Positions 33,682-42,739 of a stretch of 64,000 bases of DNA are shown piece by piece. The stretch lies in contig NZ_FOGY01000009.1 in assembly GCF_900111345.1 (NCBI RefSeq), positions 124,001 to 188,000 on the forward strand, in the 5' to 3' direction. The DNA is from Psychrobacillus sp. OK032. GTDB taxonomy: Bacteria; Bacillota; Bacilli; Bacillales_A; Planococcaceae. The notes under the pieces are model-generated. The model saw nothing but the letters and a program-made list of their open reading frames with translations, made no database searches and was not told the origin of the DNA. Position 1 is the stretch's first letter. Each line of letters begins with the position of its first letter. The translations under genes and the position numbers were made by a program.

Positions 33682-34635
33682 TTACCATTCCACAGATGAA
33701 CCCGAAATTCGTTTGACTCCCCGAAGTGCAGCTATTTCCTCTACAAGTCTTTGCATAGCAAGGTTCTTTTGTTTTGCTTCTATCATTATGTCAAAGTCCT
33801 GATTAAGCTCCTTTGCTATCTTTAAGAAGGGGAGGACAAAGTCTAAAGAAACATAATCAGCGTGGGAACGATAGGTTTGATCAGATTTTGGGGAAGAAAT
33901 ATGGACTTTCGGTACAATATTAGTGTTATTCCAAGTGTTATATATACGTTGTAAATAAAGAGGAAGGTCATTCTCCGCTGAATTTGCCATATAGTGATGA
34001 TAATCGAGTACCATTGGAATGTTTTCCTTTTCACAAGTAATAAGTGTTTCTTGAACATCATACGTTTTATCATCATTTTCTAGCGTCATATGCTTCTTAA
34101 TTTCCTTTGGTAATTTTTTTAGATTTTGATGGAAACGGTTTATGGCATTATTTTTATCCCCATAGGCTCCGCCAATATGAATATTAATTAATCCCCTCTC
34201 GAGAGCATTCATTGCTTGGAGCATTCTAAAATGATATTCCATATCTTTTACTGCATTTATAGTTACTTCTTCTCTTGGGCTTGTGAAAAGTGTAAATTGA
34301 TTTGGATGAAAGCTTACTCTAAGTTTAAAATTTCGGATAATATCTCCAATCTCTTCCCATTCCTTTTTGAACGGAGTTAGGAAATCCCACATCACTTCCG
34401 GATGGGTAGCTAGTGGGACAAGTGAGCTTGAAAACCGGTATAATTTTATTTCATGCGCGATATTATAATACAAAATTCTTTTTGTGTGATGTAAATTTTG
34501 AGCTGTAATAAATTTCAACTTTTCCATTCGCTCATTTTTAGGAAGCGTTGAATACCGGGCAAAAGTCAAAGTTTTTGATGGACTTGCATCCCATAAGCCT
34601 AATGCATTTGCTACATAGCCGAACCGAATCTTCAT
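33682..34635 (-). CDS. uvsE: UV DNA damage endonuclease, UvsE/UVDE family (copy 2)
   Basis: A 317-residue UVDE protein with RFGYVANALGLWDASPSKTL at the start, VSFHPNQFTLFTSP, NIHIGGAYGDK, LENDDKTYDVQETL, VLDYHHY, and VHISSPKSDQTYRSHADYVS. It is first of the tandem pair. Similarity to copy 1 is clear but moderate, so the duplication is old or one copy was acquired. Both keep the metal ligands and look active. Two UvsE genes in a row is uncommon; a division of lesion range or of expression (for example spore versus growing cell) is possible but untested. Confidence 0.9.
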   Translation of the reverse strand: MKIRFGYVANALGLWDASPSKTLTFARYSTLPKNERMEKLKFITAQNLHHTKRILYYNIAHEIKLYRFSSSLVPLATHPEVMWDFLTPFKKEWEEIGDIIRNFKLRVSFHPNQFTLFTSPREEVTINAVKDMEYHFRMLQAMNALERGLINIHIGGAYGDKNNAINRFHQNLKKLPKEIKKHMTLENDDKTYDVQETLITCEKENIPMVLDYHHYMANSAENDLPLYLQRIYNTWNNTNIVPKVHISSPKSDQTYRSHADYVSLDFVLPFLKIAKELNQDFDIMIEAKQKNLAMQRLVEEIAALRGVKRISGSSVEW

Positions 34636-34884
34636 CTACTTTTCCCCTTTATTTATAGATTGATATTGAGAGCATTATAAACATGAAGCAAAAGGCAGTA
34701 TATTATATTTTATTTTCCGCAAAAACCATTAATGTATACACAATAATGAGAATGGGAAAATGACAAATAAATTATAAATGTACAGAAATACAAATGGATC
34801 ATAGTGGTAGTGTCCTATTCTTAAGGAGTTTACTAATTGTGTCTAAAATTTGAACGTCATTGCTCTTAGAGAGTAAAAAAAGTC

Positions 34885-34914
34885 TTGAATTATAGAGATT
34901 TTTTTTGATATAGT
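34885..34914 (+). promoter_or_regulatory. Sigma-A-type promoter of the TetR/MFS operon
   Basis: TTGAAT (34885-34890) and TATAGT (34909-34914) are 18 bases apart, and an operator-like sequence starts 4 bases after the -10 box. Confidence 0.6.
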
Positions 34915-34917
34915 TGA

Positions 34918-34935
34918 AACAGACCGGTTGGTATG
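34918..34935 (+). promoter_or_regulatory. TetR operator, LmrA/YxaF-like box (site 1)
   Basis: AACAGACCGGTTGGTATG lies just downstream of the -10 box and 20 bases before the TetR start. An almost identical AACAGACCTGTTGGTATG precedes the paralogous TetR gene at 39063, so both are very probably autoregulatory operators recognised by the two related repressors. Confidence 0.75.
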
Positions 34936-34954
34936 GTGGAGGTGTGCTACGGGA

Positions 34955-35533
34955 ATGGATACAAAATCGCTGATAATCGATGTCGCGACGAAGCTTTTTC
35001 AACAAAAAGGATATAAAGGCGTAGGACTAAACGAGATTATAAAATCATGTAATATTTCCAAAGGTTCGCTTTATCATCACTTTCCAAATGGAAAAGAAGA
35101 ATTACTAATTGCTTGCCTTCAATCTTTGAATGAAGAGATTACGAAGGATATCGTGGAAATTTTCGATCGGTATCCGACTACGCACAAAGCTACAAACGCA
35201 CTGATCTCGAAATTAATCAATAATTTTGAGACGGAAGGGACCCTTACTGGATATACATTTAGCAGTATGGTCAGCGAAATGGCTTCGTTAAGTGATTCAG
35301 TAAGAAATGCATGTGCTAAATTATATTCAGCAATTCAGACCATTTATTTCCATAAATTAGTAGTAGATGGGTTTTCTAATGATGAAGCTTCTTCTCATGC
35401 TTTAATGATGACGGCTTCTATTGAAGGCGGAATGCTACTTTGCTTAACGCAAAAAGCATCGGAACCACTCCAAGTTATTGCCGAAGTATTACCACCAATT
35501 CTAAAAACAAGGAGATTTAAAACAAGTGAATAA
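34955..35533 (+). CDS. TetR/AcrR repressor, LmrA/YxaF-like (copy 1)
   Basis: A 192-residue repressor. The N-terminal helix-turn-helix (about 5-50) reads TKLFQQKGYKGVGLNEIIKS...SKGSLYHHFPNGKEEL, typical of the LmrA/YxaF group that controls multidrug exporters and flavonoid genes in Bacillus. The ligand domain follows. ATG 34955 gives a protein aligned end to end with its paralog at 38503 (both start MDTKSL). Its last 8 bases overlap the MFS exporter start, so repressor and pump are co-transcribed and presumably induced by pump substrates. Confidence 0.88.
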   Translation: MDTKSLIIDVATKLFQQKGYKGVGLNEIIKSCNISKGSLYHHFPNGKEELLIACLQSLNEEITKDIVEIFDRYPTTHKATNALISKLINNFETEGTLTGYTFSSMVSEMASLSDSVRNACAKLYSAIQTIYFHKLVVDGFSNDEASSHALMMTASIEGGMLLCLTQKASEPLQVIAEVLPPILKTRRFKTSE

Positions 35534-36926
35534 AACTTATAAGACAGGCCCTATAATGATGGCTTTATTAGTAGCTGGCTTTGTAGGACTTTTTAGTGAA
35601 ACAGCTTTAAATATTGCATTAGGAGATTTAGGTAAAATTTTCGAGGTAGGGCCCACAACAGTTCAATGGTTAGCAACAGGTTACTTCCTTACACTAGGTA
35701 TTTTAATACCGGTAACAGGTATTTTAATGCAAAAATTTACAACAAGACAAATGTTTTTTACTTCTATCACCCTAACTCTGATTGGTACGATTTTAGCAGC
35801 ATTATCACCTTCATTTGCCTTCCTTTTAGCAGGACGTATTTTGCAAGCAGCAGGTTTAGCTATTAATTTACCTTTAACGCAAAATGTTATTTTCACCATC
35901 TTCCCACCAAACAAACGTGGAGCTGCTATGGGAATCATGGGACTAGTGATGTTAGCAGGTCCAGCTCTAGGTCCAACAATTGCAGGGCTGATTTTAGATA
36001 CATTATCGTGGGAGTGGATTTTCTGGGTTCAAGTACCATTCGTATTATTATCACTAATTATCGGAATCTTTTATGTACCAAATGTCAATGAAGTACGTAA
36101 AATTTCACTTGATATATTGTCAGTTATTCTTTCTACAATTGGATTCGGTGGAATTGTATACGGATTTAGTGTATCCGGGGATAATGGATGGACTAGTCCG
36201 GTAGTTATTGGATCTATTATTATCGGTTTAGTAGGAGTAATTCTATTCTCAATGCGCCAAATGAAAATGGAGCAGCCAATGATGAATTTGAGAGCATTTA
36301 AATACCCTCTTTTCGTTCTTGGTGTATTTATGAGTTTTATCACATTCTTCAACATGCTTTCTTTGTTAGTTGTTTTACCAATGTTTATGCAATTAGGTCT
36401 ATTAATGGCTGCATTTGCAACAGGATTAGTTTTATTACCAGGTAGTTTATTGAACTGTATTTTTGCTCCATTAATCGGTAAAATGTTCGATAAATATGGT
36501 CCAAAAGCCGTTATTACACCAGGTACGATATTAGTTGTCATCGGTTACGCGCTCTATGTTACGATGGGTACAGATACAGCAACTTGGATGATTGTCGTAA
36601 CACATATTATTTGGATGCTAGGTGTAGGTATGGTTCTAGCTTCAACACAAACAAATACATTAAACTCATTACCACGTGAGTACTATCCAGATGGTATCGC
36701 GTTAACTCAAACAGTACAACAAGTGGCAGGTGCGATGGGTATCGCAATCATCGTAGCTCTATTATCAGCAAAGCAAGAAAGTAGTTTAGCATTAGGAAAT
36801 GAATTAACAGAAGCAACTGCGTCAGGCTCATCCTTTGTATTTATGGTTGGTTTAGCTTTAGCAATTGTTAACTTTATTCTTTCATTATTTATGAAAAAAC
36901 CAGGTGAAGTTGAGTTAAAAGCTTAA
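35526..36926 (+). CDS. MFS multidrug exporter, DHA2 (EmrB/QacA, LmrB-like)
   Basis: A 466-residue membrane protein with about 14 hydrophobic segments. DHA2 motifs include a loop-2 GILMQKFTTRQMF, GRILQAAGLAINLPLTQNVI, motif C LAGPALGPTIAGLI and the late QTVQQVAGAMGIAI. It exports lipophilic drugs with proton antiport. GTG 35526 overlaps the TetR gene; the SD AAGGAG lies in the TetR 3' end. A universal stress protein follows in the same operon. Confidence 0.88.
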   Translation: MNKTYKTGPIMMALLVAGFVGLFSETALNIALGDLGKIFEVGPTTVQWLATGYFLTLGILIPVTGILMQKFTTRQMFFTSITLTLIGTILAALSPSFAFLLAGRILQAAGLAINLPLTQNVIFTIFPPNKRGAAMGIMGLVMLAGPALGPTIAGLILDTLSWEWIFWVQVPFVLLSLIIGIFYVPNVNEVRKISLDILSVILSTIGFGGIVYGFSVSGDNGWTSPVVIGSIIIGLVGVILFSMRQMKMEQPMMNLRAFKYPLFVLGVFMSFITFFNMLSLLVVLPMFMQLGLLMAAFATGLVLLPGSLLNCIFAPLIGKMFDKYGPKAVITPGTILVVIGYALYVTMGTDTATWMIVVTHIIWMLGVGMVLASTQTNTLNSLPREYYPDGIALTQTVQQVAGAMGIAIIVALLSAKQESSLALGNELTEATASGSSFVFMVGLALAIVNFILSLFMKKPGEVELKA

Positions 36927-36946
36927 CCAAAAAGGAGATGTAAACA

Positions 36947-37384
36947 GTGGCAAATCAGTATAATAGTATTGTAGTGGCAGTAGATGGTTCAAAAGAGGCT
37001 GAATATGCATTTCGCAAATCAATTGATATTGCATATCGAAATGAAGGATCCCAATTAAACATTGTAAACATTATTGACACGCGCTATTTTGGAGCTTTTG
37101 ATAAAGCAGTTGCTGAGGAAGTTAAAGAACAATCTCAGCAAATATTAGATCGCTATAAAGCACGGGCTGTAGCTGCTCGTATTGAAAATGTAAATATCAT
37201 TGTTGAATTTGGTTCACCTAAAACGGTGATAACAAAAGAGATTGCTAAATCGGTGGAGGCAGATTTAATTATTTGCGGTGCTACGGGGCATACGCCGGTA
37301 GAACGCTACTTAATTGGTTCGGTATCTGAAGCAATCGTACGTTCAGCTAAATGTGATGTATTAGTCATCCGTACGCCTGAATGA
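36947..37384 (+). CDS. Universal stress protein, UspA family
   Basis: A 145-residue Usp with VVAVDGSKEAEYAF at the start and the ATP-binding-type G-rich motif GATGHTPVERYLIGSVSEAIVR near the C terminus (G-2x-G-9x-GS/T pattern), so it probably binds ATP. GTG 36947 follows AAAAAGGAGATG. It is last in the TetR-MFS-Usp operon. Pairing of a Usp with a drug pump suggests envelope or toxicity stress, but the family is broad. Confidence 0.9.
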   Translation: MANQYNSIVVAVDGSKEAEYAFRKSIDIAYRNEGSQLNIVNIIDTRYFGAFDKAVAEEVKEQSQQILDRYKARAVAARIENVNIIVEFGSPKTVITKEIAKSVEADLIICGATGHTPVERYLIGSVSEAIVRSAKCDVLVIRTPE

Positions 37385-37392
37385 ACAATAGA

Positions 37393-37430
37393 AAAAGCGT
37401 CGAGACTTTTCAAAAGTCTCGGCGCTTTTC
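37393..37430. terminator. Bidirectional terminator
   Basis: AAAAGCGTCGAGACTTT / AAAGTCTCGGCGCTTTT forms a strong stem with T-runs on both strands. It serves the Usp gene and the convergent DUF2798 gene. Confidence 0.92.
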
Positions 37431-37946
37431 TTAGATACTTTGCGTATTTGTTTGAACTGCTGCTTTTCTATCTTGAGCTTCGTGCATTTTAACCATTGCA
37501 AAACGTGCAATCGGTTGAATAACTACGCTTTCTAAGAATAGAGCGAGTATAAAGTTACGAGGCCAGATCTGGATAAAGTTTGAAAAGATTTCAGTTGTAA
37601 AACCATTTCCCATGATATCTCCAATAAGAGTCATTGTAAATGACATACCTAATACCGTGAACAGTGTACGGAACATGATACGAGCAGCAAAACCGTCTGT
37701 TGGCGAAATAAATTTAGAAGCTAAAAATTCTGCGAAACGACCGATTGCTACCGGTTCAATAATCATGACGATAACCCAAATAATAGGTAACATGATTAAC
37801 ATGTTCATTGCAACGTCTCCGTTGAATTCTCCAGCTGCAAGGATCATGTTGATTGATCCTATCGTTAATACTGATAATGTACAAATGATTGCGCCGAATA
37901 TCGCTCCTTCTTTACCGTTTTTTGGTAGTCTTTTATCTTGATGCAT
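37431..37946 (-). CDS. DUF2798 membrane protein
   Basis: A 171-residue protein with four hydrophobic segments arranged as two similar halves (GAIFGAIICTLSVLTIGSIN... and RTLFTVLGMSFTMTLIGDIMG...), each followed by a WP/PIA motif (IIEPVAIGRFAEF; FLESVVIQPIARFAM). This is the DUF2798 pattern. Function unknown; genes of this family often sit beside TetR repressors and exporters, as here. ATG 37946 has GGGAGATAAA upstream. Confidence 0.75.
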   Translation of the reverse strand: MHQDKRLPKNGKEGAIFGAIICTLSVLTIGSINMILAAGEFNGDVAMNMLIMLPIIWVIVMIIEPVAIGRFAEFLASKFISPTDGFAARIMFRTLFTVLGMSFTMTLIGDIMGNGFTTEIFSNFIQIWPRNFILALFLESVVIQPIARFAMVKMHEAQDRKAAVQTNTQSI

Positions 37947-38232
37947 ATTTTTTATCTCCCTTATAAAAATCTTATTTTAGACCTTGATAATATGCGAATT
38001 GTATAAGAAAATACAGAGTCGTTTGGTTATAGCGGATAACGTTATAGAGGGAAAAAACGTTTGAAGTGTCAACAATTTCTTTATATAAATATCCTATTTG
38101 CAAAACATATAATTGAGGTTTCACGTGGACTAAAGAAGTACTTAGTATCCTAAGTGCAATAGTAAAGGCTGTTTCAATAAACAGCCGATAATCCCTACTA
38201 TTAACAGAGTCTTCATAAACTACTCTGTTTTA
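37947..38232. other. Intergenic region with minus-strand terminator hairpins
   Basis: No gene. GGCTGTTT/AAACAGCC (38167-38187) is followed on the minus strand by TTTAC, and AACAGAGT/ACTCTGTT (about 38204-38231) by TAAT. They may end the second TetR transcript, which runs leftwards through the repeat. Confidence 0.5.
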
Positions 38233-38490
38233 ACTTCATTCAGCAAATGTTTGTTTGCGACGAGCTTGCGCAGGAGCAGGGGTCTCCCACTTCTACAAGT
38301 GGTCAGATGAATGCAAAACATGTATACAAATGAGTGGGGTCCACAAACCCCGGCTGAATAAAGTTAAAGCCTCCGGCGGATGCCACAGATTTTTAGAGGA
38401 ATTTATCGAGCAAGCTCGATAAAATCTGGGTGCACTGTTTTCTGCGACGAGCTTGCGCAGGAGCAAATACGCCAAGGCGTATTTGATATT
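38233..38490. repeat. GC-rich intergenic repeat, family A, copy 2
   Basis: It shares with 1860-2140 the beginning (CTTCATTCAGCA), the CACTTCTACAAGTGG hairpin, CCGGCTGAAT, AAAGCCTCCGGCGG and the long tail with TATCGAGCAAGCTCGATA and AAATACGCCAAGGCG. It also carries an extra internal copy of TGCGACGAGCTTGCGCAGGA near its start. It ends 12 bases before the stop of the minus-strand TetR gene. Confidence 0.8.
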
Positions 38491-38502
38491 CTGTTTTCCT
38501 TA

Positions 38503-39063
38503 TTAAAACTTCTCCAATAAATTCGGTAATAGGTTTGCAATTGTTTTTAAAGGATCAGTCGATTGTTGTGTTAAACAAAGCATCATTGCCCCTTCGATTG
38601 TCGAAGTCAATAATAATGAAAGAGCAGTAGCTGTTTCATCTGAAAAACCATCCGCTAATAGCTTAGTGTAGTAAATATGTTCTATATTTTCATATAACTC
38701 ACTGCAAGCGTTACGAACAGGTTCACTCATTGTTGCCATTTCACTAACAATGCTGCTAAATGTATAGCCTGTAATGGTACCGTCCTTTTCAAAACTCTGA
38801 ATTAATGTATCGATCATTGATATTATGGCATCTTTAGTTGATGGATGCTTACTGAAAATAGCTTCAATATCCGTCGTGATATCTACTTTTAAAGCGTTTA
38901 AACAAGTAATCAAGAGTTCGTCTTTGCCATTTGGAAAGTGATGGTAAAGTGCCCCTTTTGTAACATTACAGGCTTTTAATATTTCATTAAGTCCGACAGT
39001 TTTATAGCCTTTTTGCTGGAAAAGTGTTGTAGCAGTTTCAATCAAGAGTGATTTAGTATCCAT
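38503..39063 (-). CDS. TetR/AcrR repressor, LmrA/YxaF-like (copy 2)
   Basis: A 186-residue paralog of the protein at 34955, with more than half of the residues shared by eye and the same helix-turn-helix (TTLFQQKGYKTVGLNEILKA...TKGALYHHFPNGKDEL). Start ATG 39063 follows AGGAGGAAAAATC on the minus strand. It is divergent from an ABC exporter operon at 39331, its likely target together with itself. Because both repressors have near-identical operator sequences, cross-regulation of the two export systems is likely. Confidence 0.87.
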   Translation of the reverse strand: MDTKSLLIETATTLFQQKGYKTVGLNEILKACNVTKGALYHHFPNGKDELLITCLNALKVDITTDIEAIFSKHPSTKDAIISMIDTLIQSFEKDGTITGYTFSSIVSEMATMSEPVRNACSELYENIEHIYYTKLLADGFSDETATALSLLLTSTIEGAMMLCLTQQSTDPLKTIANLLPNLLEKF

Positions 39064-39082
39064 AGCTGATTTTTCCTCCTAA

Positions 39083-39100
39083 CATACCAACAGGTCTGTT
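39083..39100 (-). promoter_or_regulatory. TetR operator, LmrA/YxaF-like box (site 2)
   Basis: On the minus strand AACAGACCTGTTGGTATG, one base different from site 1 at 34918. A TATACT -10 box (plus strand AGTATA, 39105-39110) lies just upstream on the minus strand. Confidence 0.75.
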
Positions 39101-39330
39101 TGTAAGTATAACAAATTTTCATCAACATTCTAGTATTTTGTTTATTTAATAAAATCCATCCCGAATTTAAGATTCATCTACCATAGTTAACTTATTAAAC
39201 TAGGGCTGTGGACTTAGTAAATATTAGGCTCTAGCGGGTTAATTTAATAAATTGCATTTTGTATGATTAGTTTAGTACTTGGATAATTATTCCTTTGAAA
39301 AAATAGAACGATGCAGGAAGGAGAAAACTC

Positions 39331-41685
39331 ATGTTTTTGAAAATAGTCAAGAATGATTTCCTCAGAAACAAAATTGTAACGACAACAGTATTTGTATTTA
39401 TCACGCTGGCGGTTATATTGGCAGGCAGTGCCATAAATAACATTGCCAATCTGATTCAGGGGATGTCGGATCTTCAAAAGAGCGCAGTACCTGCTGACAT
39501 TACGGTGATGCATGCCGGAGAATATGAACAGGCAGAAATCGATCAGTTCACAGAAAAATACAGTGACCATATTGAGACGCAGGAGACGATGATTCTTCAG
39601 AATATTGATGGAAGCAATATTCATTTTGGTCAAAGTCAAACGATGGCTGGTACTATCCAGGATATTTCATTTGTTGTACAGAATAAAAAATTCGATTTTA
39701 TATTGGATTTATATAATGAAAAGCTAAATGTAAAGGAAGGTTTCGTTGCGGTTCCTATCTATTTCATGCAACAACATGACTTAAAAATAGGTGAAACGAT
39801 TACAGTAAAAAGCGGTGGGTATGAGAAAGAGTTTGTCATTTCAGATCATGCAAGAGATTTTGAGATGAACTCTTCCCTTACTTCTTCGAAACGGTTTGTG
39901 ATCAATCAGAATGACTACGATGAAATGATTGAAATGAATGCTGCTGAACTAGAATATCTGATCGAATTCAAGCTGTTTGAAAACGGGGATTCTGCAGCTG
40001 TTCAGAGTGCCTATATCGAAGCGGGTCTTCCGGCAAACGGTCCTATGATTGAAGGAAAGATATTTACGATGTTTAATGCCATGTCAGATATGGCAGTTGC
40101 GATTGTCATTATATTTATTAGTATTCTACTTATTGTGATTGCTTCACTTTGTATCAGGCTTACATTTTTAGCAACGATTGATGAAGATATTAGAGAAATC
40201 GGTGTTATGAAGGCAATTGGGATATCCAAAACAGATATAAAAAAGGTCTATCTTAACAAATACAGATTCATCTCAGTAGCAGCCGGTATTATCGGTTATC
40301 TGCTTTCCTTTGCAGCGGTAAATCTGTTAAACGGTAATATGAGACTTTACATATCTTCCGATTTATCAGGTAGCTTGAAATATGTTCTATCTCTTATAGC
40401 TCCATTACTAGTATATTTCCTAGTTGTAATGTACTGCCAGCAAGTGTTGAAAAGAATCGATAAGATTTCTGCGGTGGAAGCTTTACGTTCAGATATTATG
40501 AAGCATGGAAAAATCCGAAAATACAGTTTTCCTCTGCTAAAGAACAAATTCTTCAGCACCAATATTTACATTGGGCTGAGTGATGTATGGAAACGGTTTA
40601 AATTATACAGGCTGCTGTTTGTTATTTTTATCGTATGTACGTTTATTGTCATTCTCCCTTTAAATATTTATAACACGATGAATTCACCGGAATTTTCCAC
40701 GTATATGGGAATAGGGAAACACGACATGAGAATCGATCTTCGTAGAACCGATAGTATTACAGAAGATTTTAATAGACTGCAGAACGAACTGCAGAATGAT
40801 TCGGATATTGAAAAGTATGCGGCCTATATCACAAGTTCGTACCAGGTCAAAAATGCGGAAGGTTCTTGGGACTTTATTAATATTGAAATCGGGGATTTCT
40901 CCGTATTTCCATTAAAATATTTGGAAGGCAAAGCACCAGAGGGGAAAGGAGAAATCTCGCTTTCGTTTGCCAATGCCTCAAAAGACGGATTAAACAAGAA
41001 AGTAGGAGATGAGGTAACCGTCATGGTTGGCGGGGAAGAACAGACTTTATCCGTCACAGGTATTTATCAGGATATTACAAATGGGGGAAAAACAGCGAAG
41101 GCGCATACGAGTCTTGGGGTAAATGAAGAGGCCGTTCTTTGGTACATTGTGAGCATGGATCTGGTTCAAGGTGTTGATAAACATATGAAAATGGAATACT
41201 ACCAAAATGCTTACGATTCTGCTCAGGTTAATGATATTAAGGAATATACTGTCCAGACTCTTGGAAATATCATTGATCAGATGAGCACGATTGTTATAGG
41301 TGGAATCGCAATAGCATTAATCATTGCTGTATTGATCACTGCATTATTTCTTCGGATGTTATTATCAAAGGATATGTCTCAGATTGCAATCATGCGAAGT
41401 GTGGGATTAACTTCTAAACATATTAAACAACAATATATGGCAGGAACAATGATGGTACTTATATTGGGAATCATAGTTGGAGTGCTGGCTTCAAATTTTC
41501 TAGGGGAATTTCTTGTAAGTATGGCAATGTCCTCTATGGGAGCAGCAAAAATTGAATTAGTTAATGTTGCATGGCAGACTTGGCTACTGTGCCCGTTAGC
41601 GCTAATTATAGTCGTTGGTTATACTATTTCTGTGTGCTGTAAGGTAACGGTAGATGATGATTTATCTGTCGTTTTAAGAAGTTAG
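39331..41685 (+). CDS. ABC transporter permease, FtsX/MacB type
   Basis: A 784-residue membrane protein with an N-terminal helix, a large extracellular region (about 50-245), an FtsX domain (about 255-375, with REIGVMKAIGISKTDIKKVY), a second extracytoplasmic region and a C-terminal FtsX domain (about 650-780, with QIAIMRSVGLTSKHIKQQYM). This layout belongs to permeases of peptide/lipid exporters or sensor-type ABC systems. ATG 39331 has GGAAGGAG upstream. Codons such as CTG and GGC are more frequent than in the neighbours, which hints at acquisition. The ATPase follows 35 bases later; a TetR regulator is divergent. Confidence 0.88.
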   Translation: MFLKIVKNDFLRNKIVTTTVFVFITLAVILAGSAINNIANLIQGMSDLQKSAVPADITVMHAGEYEQAEIDQFTEKYSDHIETQETMILQNIDGSNIHFGQSQTMAGTIQDISFVVQNKKFDFILDLYNEKLNVKEGFVAVPIYFMQQHDLKIGETITVKSGGYEKEFVISDHARDFEMNSSLTSSKRFVINQNDYDEMIEMNAAELEYLIEFKLFENGDSAAVQSAYIEAGLPANGPMIEGKIFTMFNAMSDMAVAIVIIFISILLIVIASLCIRLTFLATIDEDIREIGVMKAIGISKTDIKKVYLNKYRFISVAAGIIGYLLSFAAVNLLNGNMRLYISSDLSGSLKYVLSLIAPLLVYFLVVMYCQQVLKRIDKISAVEALRSDIMKHGKIRKYSFPLLKNKFFSTNIYIGLSDVWKRFKLYRLLFVIFIVCTFIVILPLNIYNTMNSPEFSTYMGIGKHDMRIDLRRTDSITEDFNRLQNELQNDSDIEKYAAYITSSYQVKNAEGSWDFINIEIGDFSVFPLKYLEGKAPEGKGEISLSFANASKDGLNKKVGDEVTVMVGGEEQTLSVTGIYQDITNGGKTAKAHTSLGVNEEAVLWYIVSMDLVQGVDKHMKMEYYQNAYDSAQVNDIKEYTVQTLGNIIDQMSTIVIGGIAIALIIAVLITALFLRMLLSKDMSQIAIMRSVGLTSKHIKQQYMAGTMMVLILGIIVGVLASNFLGEFLVSMAMSSMGAAKIELVNVAWQTWLLCPLALIIVVGYTISVCCKVTVDDDLSVVLRS

Positions 41686-41720
41686 AACAGATGAAAATGA
41701 TCTGAGTAGGAGGTATATAT

Positions 41721-42488
41721 ATGAGCAAAATACTAGAAGCAAGAAGTATGAACAAAAAAGTAAAATTAGGAAAAGATAATGAGCTTCATATTTTAAAGGA
41801 TATAAACTTGGAAGTTGAAAAAGGTGAATTCGTATCGGTCATGGGGCCATCTGGAAGCGGTAAATCAACACTACTTTATAATATAAGTGGTATGGATAGA
41901 ATTACTTCTGGTAGTGTAAAATTTAAAGAACGTGAAATCAGTAGTCTTAAAGAAGAAGAACTGGCGAAGATTCGACTGGAATCAATGGGATTTATCTTTC
42001 AGGATATTAATCTATTAAAGAATCTATCATTGATTGACAATGTTATGTTTCCTTCCCTTGTATCAAAAGAAGCGGATAAAAGTGCAGTCTATCAAAAAGC
42101 AAAAGAACTGTTGAAAATGACCGGAATTGAAAAGCTCGCGCATAATAATATCACGCAAGGATCTGGTGGACAGCTACAGAGAGTCGGTATCTGTAGAGCA
42201 TTGATAAATAATCCGGATATCATATTTGGAGATGAACCGACAGGAGCATTAGATTCCAAGTCAACGGAAGAGATCATGGCAATTCTTGCAGAAATTAATA
42301 AAAAAGGAACAACCATTATGCTCGTTACACACGATGTAAAGGTAGCAGCAAAAACCGAAAGAATATTATTTATGGTAGATGGAAATCTAGTGGCGCAGAA
42401 GAAAATGCAAAAATACGATGCGCAGCTTGACGATATTAAGGAAAGAGAAGAAAGCATTATGAAATGGTTAGTTGAAAATGGGTTCTAA
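41721..42488 (+). CDS. ABC transporter ATP-binding protein, MacB/LolD type
   Basis: A 255-residue ATPase: Walker A GPSGSGKST at about 43-51, Q-loop FIFQDINLL, signature TQGSGGQLQRVGICRAL (a GSGGQ variant of LSGGQ), Walker B IIFGDEPTGALD and the H-loop VTHD. It powers the FtsX-type permease just upstream. ATG 41721 follows GTAGGAGGT. The variant signature is seen in several antimicrobial-peptide export ATPases. Confidence 0.92.
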   Translation: MSKILEARSMNKKVKLGKDNELHILKDINLEVEKGEFVSVMGPSGSGKSTLLYNISGMDRITSGSVKFKEREISSLKEEELAKIRLESMGFIFQDINLLKNLSLIDNVMFPSLVSKEADKSAVYQKAKELLKMTGIEKLAHNNITQGSGGQLQRVGICRALINNPDIIFGDEPTGALDSKSTEEIMAILAEINKKGTTIMLVTHDVKVAAKTERILFMVDGNLVAQKKMQKYDAQLDDIKEREESIMKWLVENGF

Positions 42489-42652
42489 TTTTCATTGGTA
42501 TTCGTATAAGGTTTATTTGGTGAATTTCATAGGCAAATGGAAAGTTCTTCAGAATGTTTCTAGTGAAAGACACGCTAACAATTTGCTTATGCCATCAAGT
42601 GAAAAACGTTCATTTCAGTGGTCGTAAGCATCAGTAAAACACCTTAAATATG

Positions 42653-42700
42653 GAGGCCTTTCAACGATTTGCTGAAATTTTGAGAGGCCTCATTTTCTTT
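42653..42700. terminator. Terminator between ABC operon and Fe-ADH
   Basis: GAGGCCTTTCAA pairs with TTGAGAGGCCTC, followed by ATTTTCTTT. It serves the ABC operon. Confidence 0.75.
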
Positions 42701-42739
42701 AGTGTTTTTTCATGATACAGCGATACCAACGTACCTTTT

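Noticed and set aside
39244-39639. Minus-strand frames overlapping the ABC permease start
   Set aside because: They overlap a strongly supported gene with a good ribosome binding site, and have no family resemblance.
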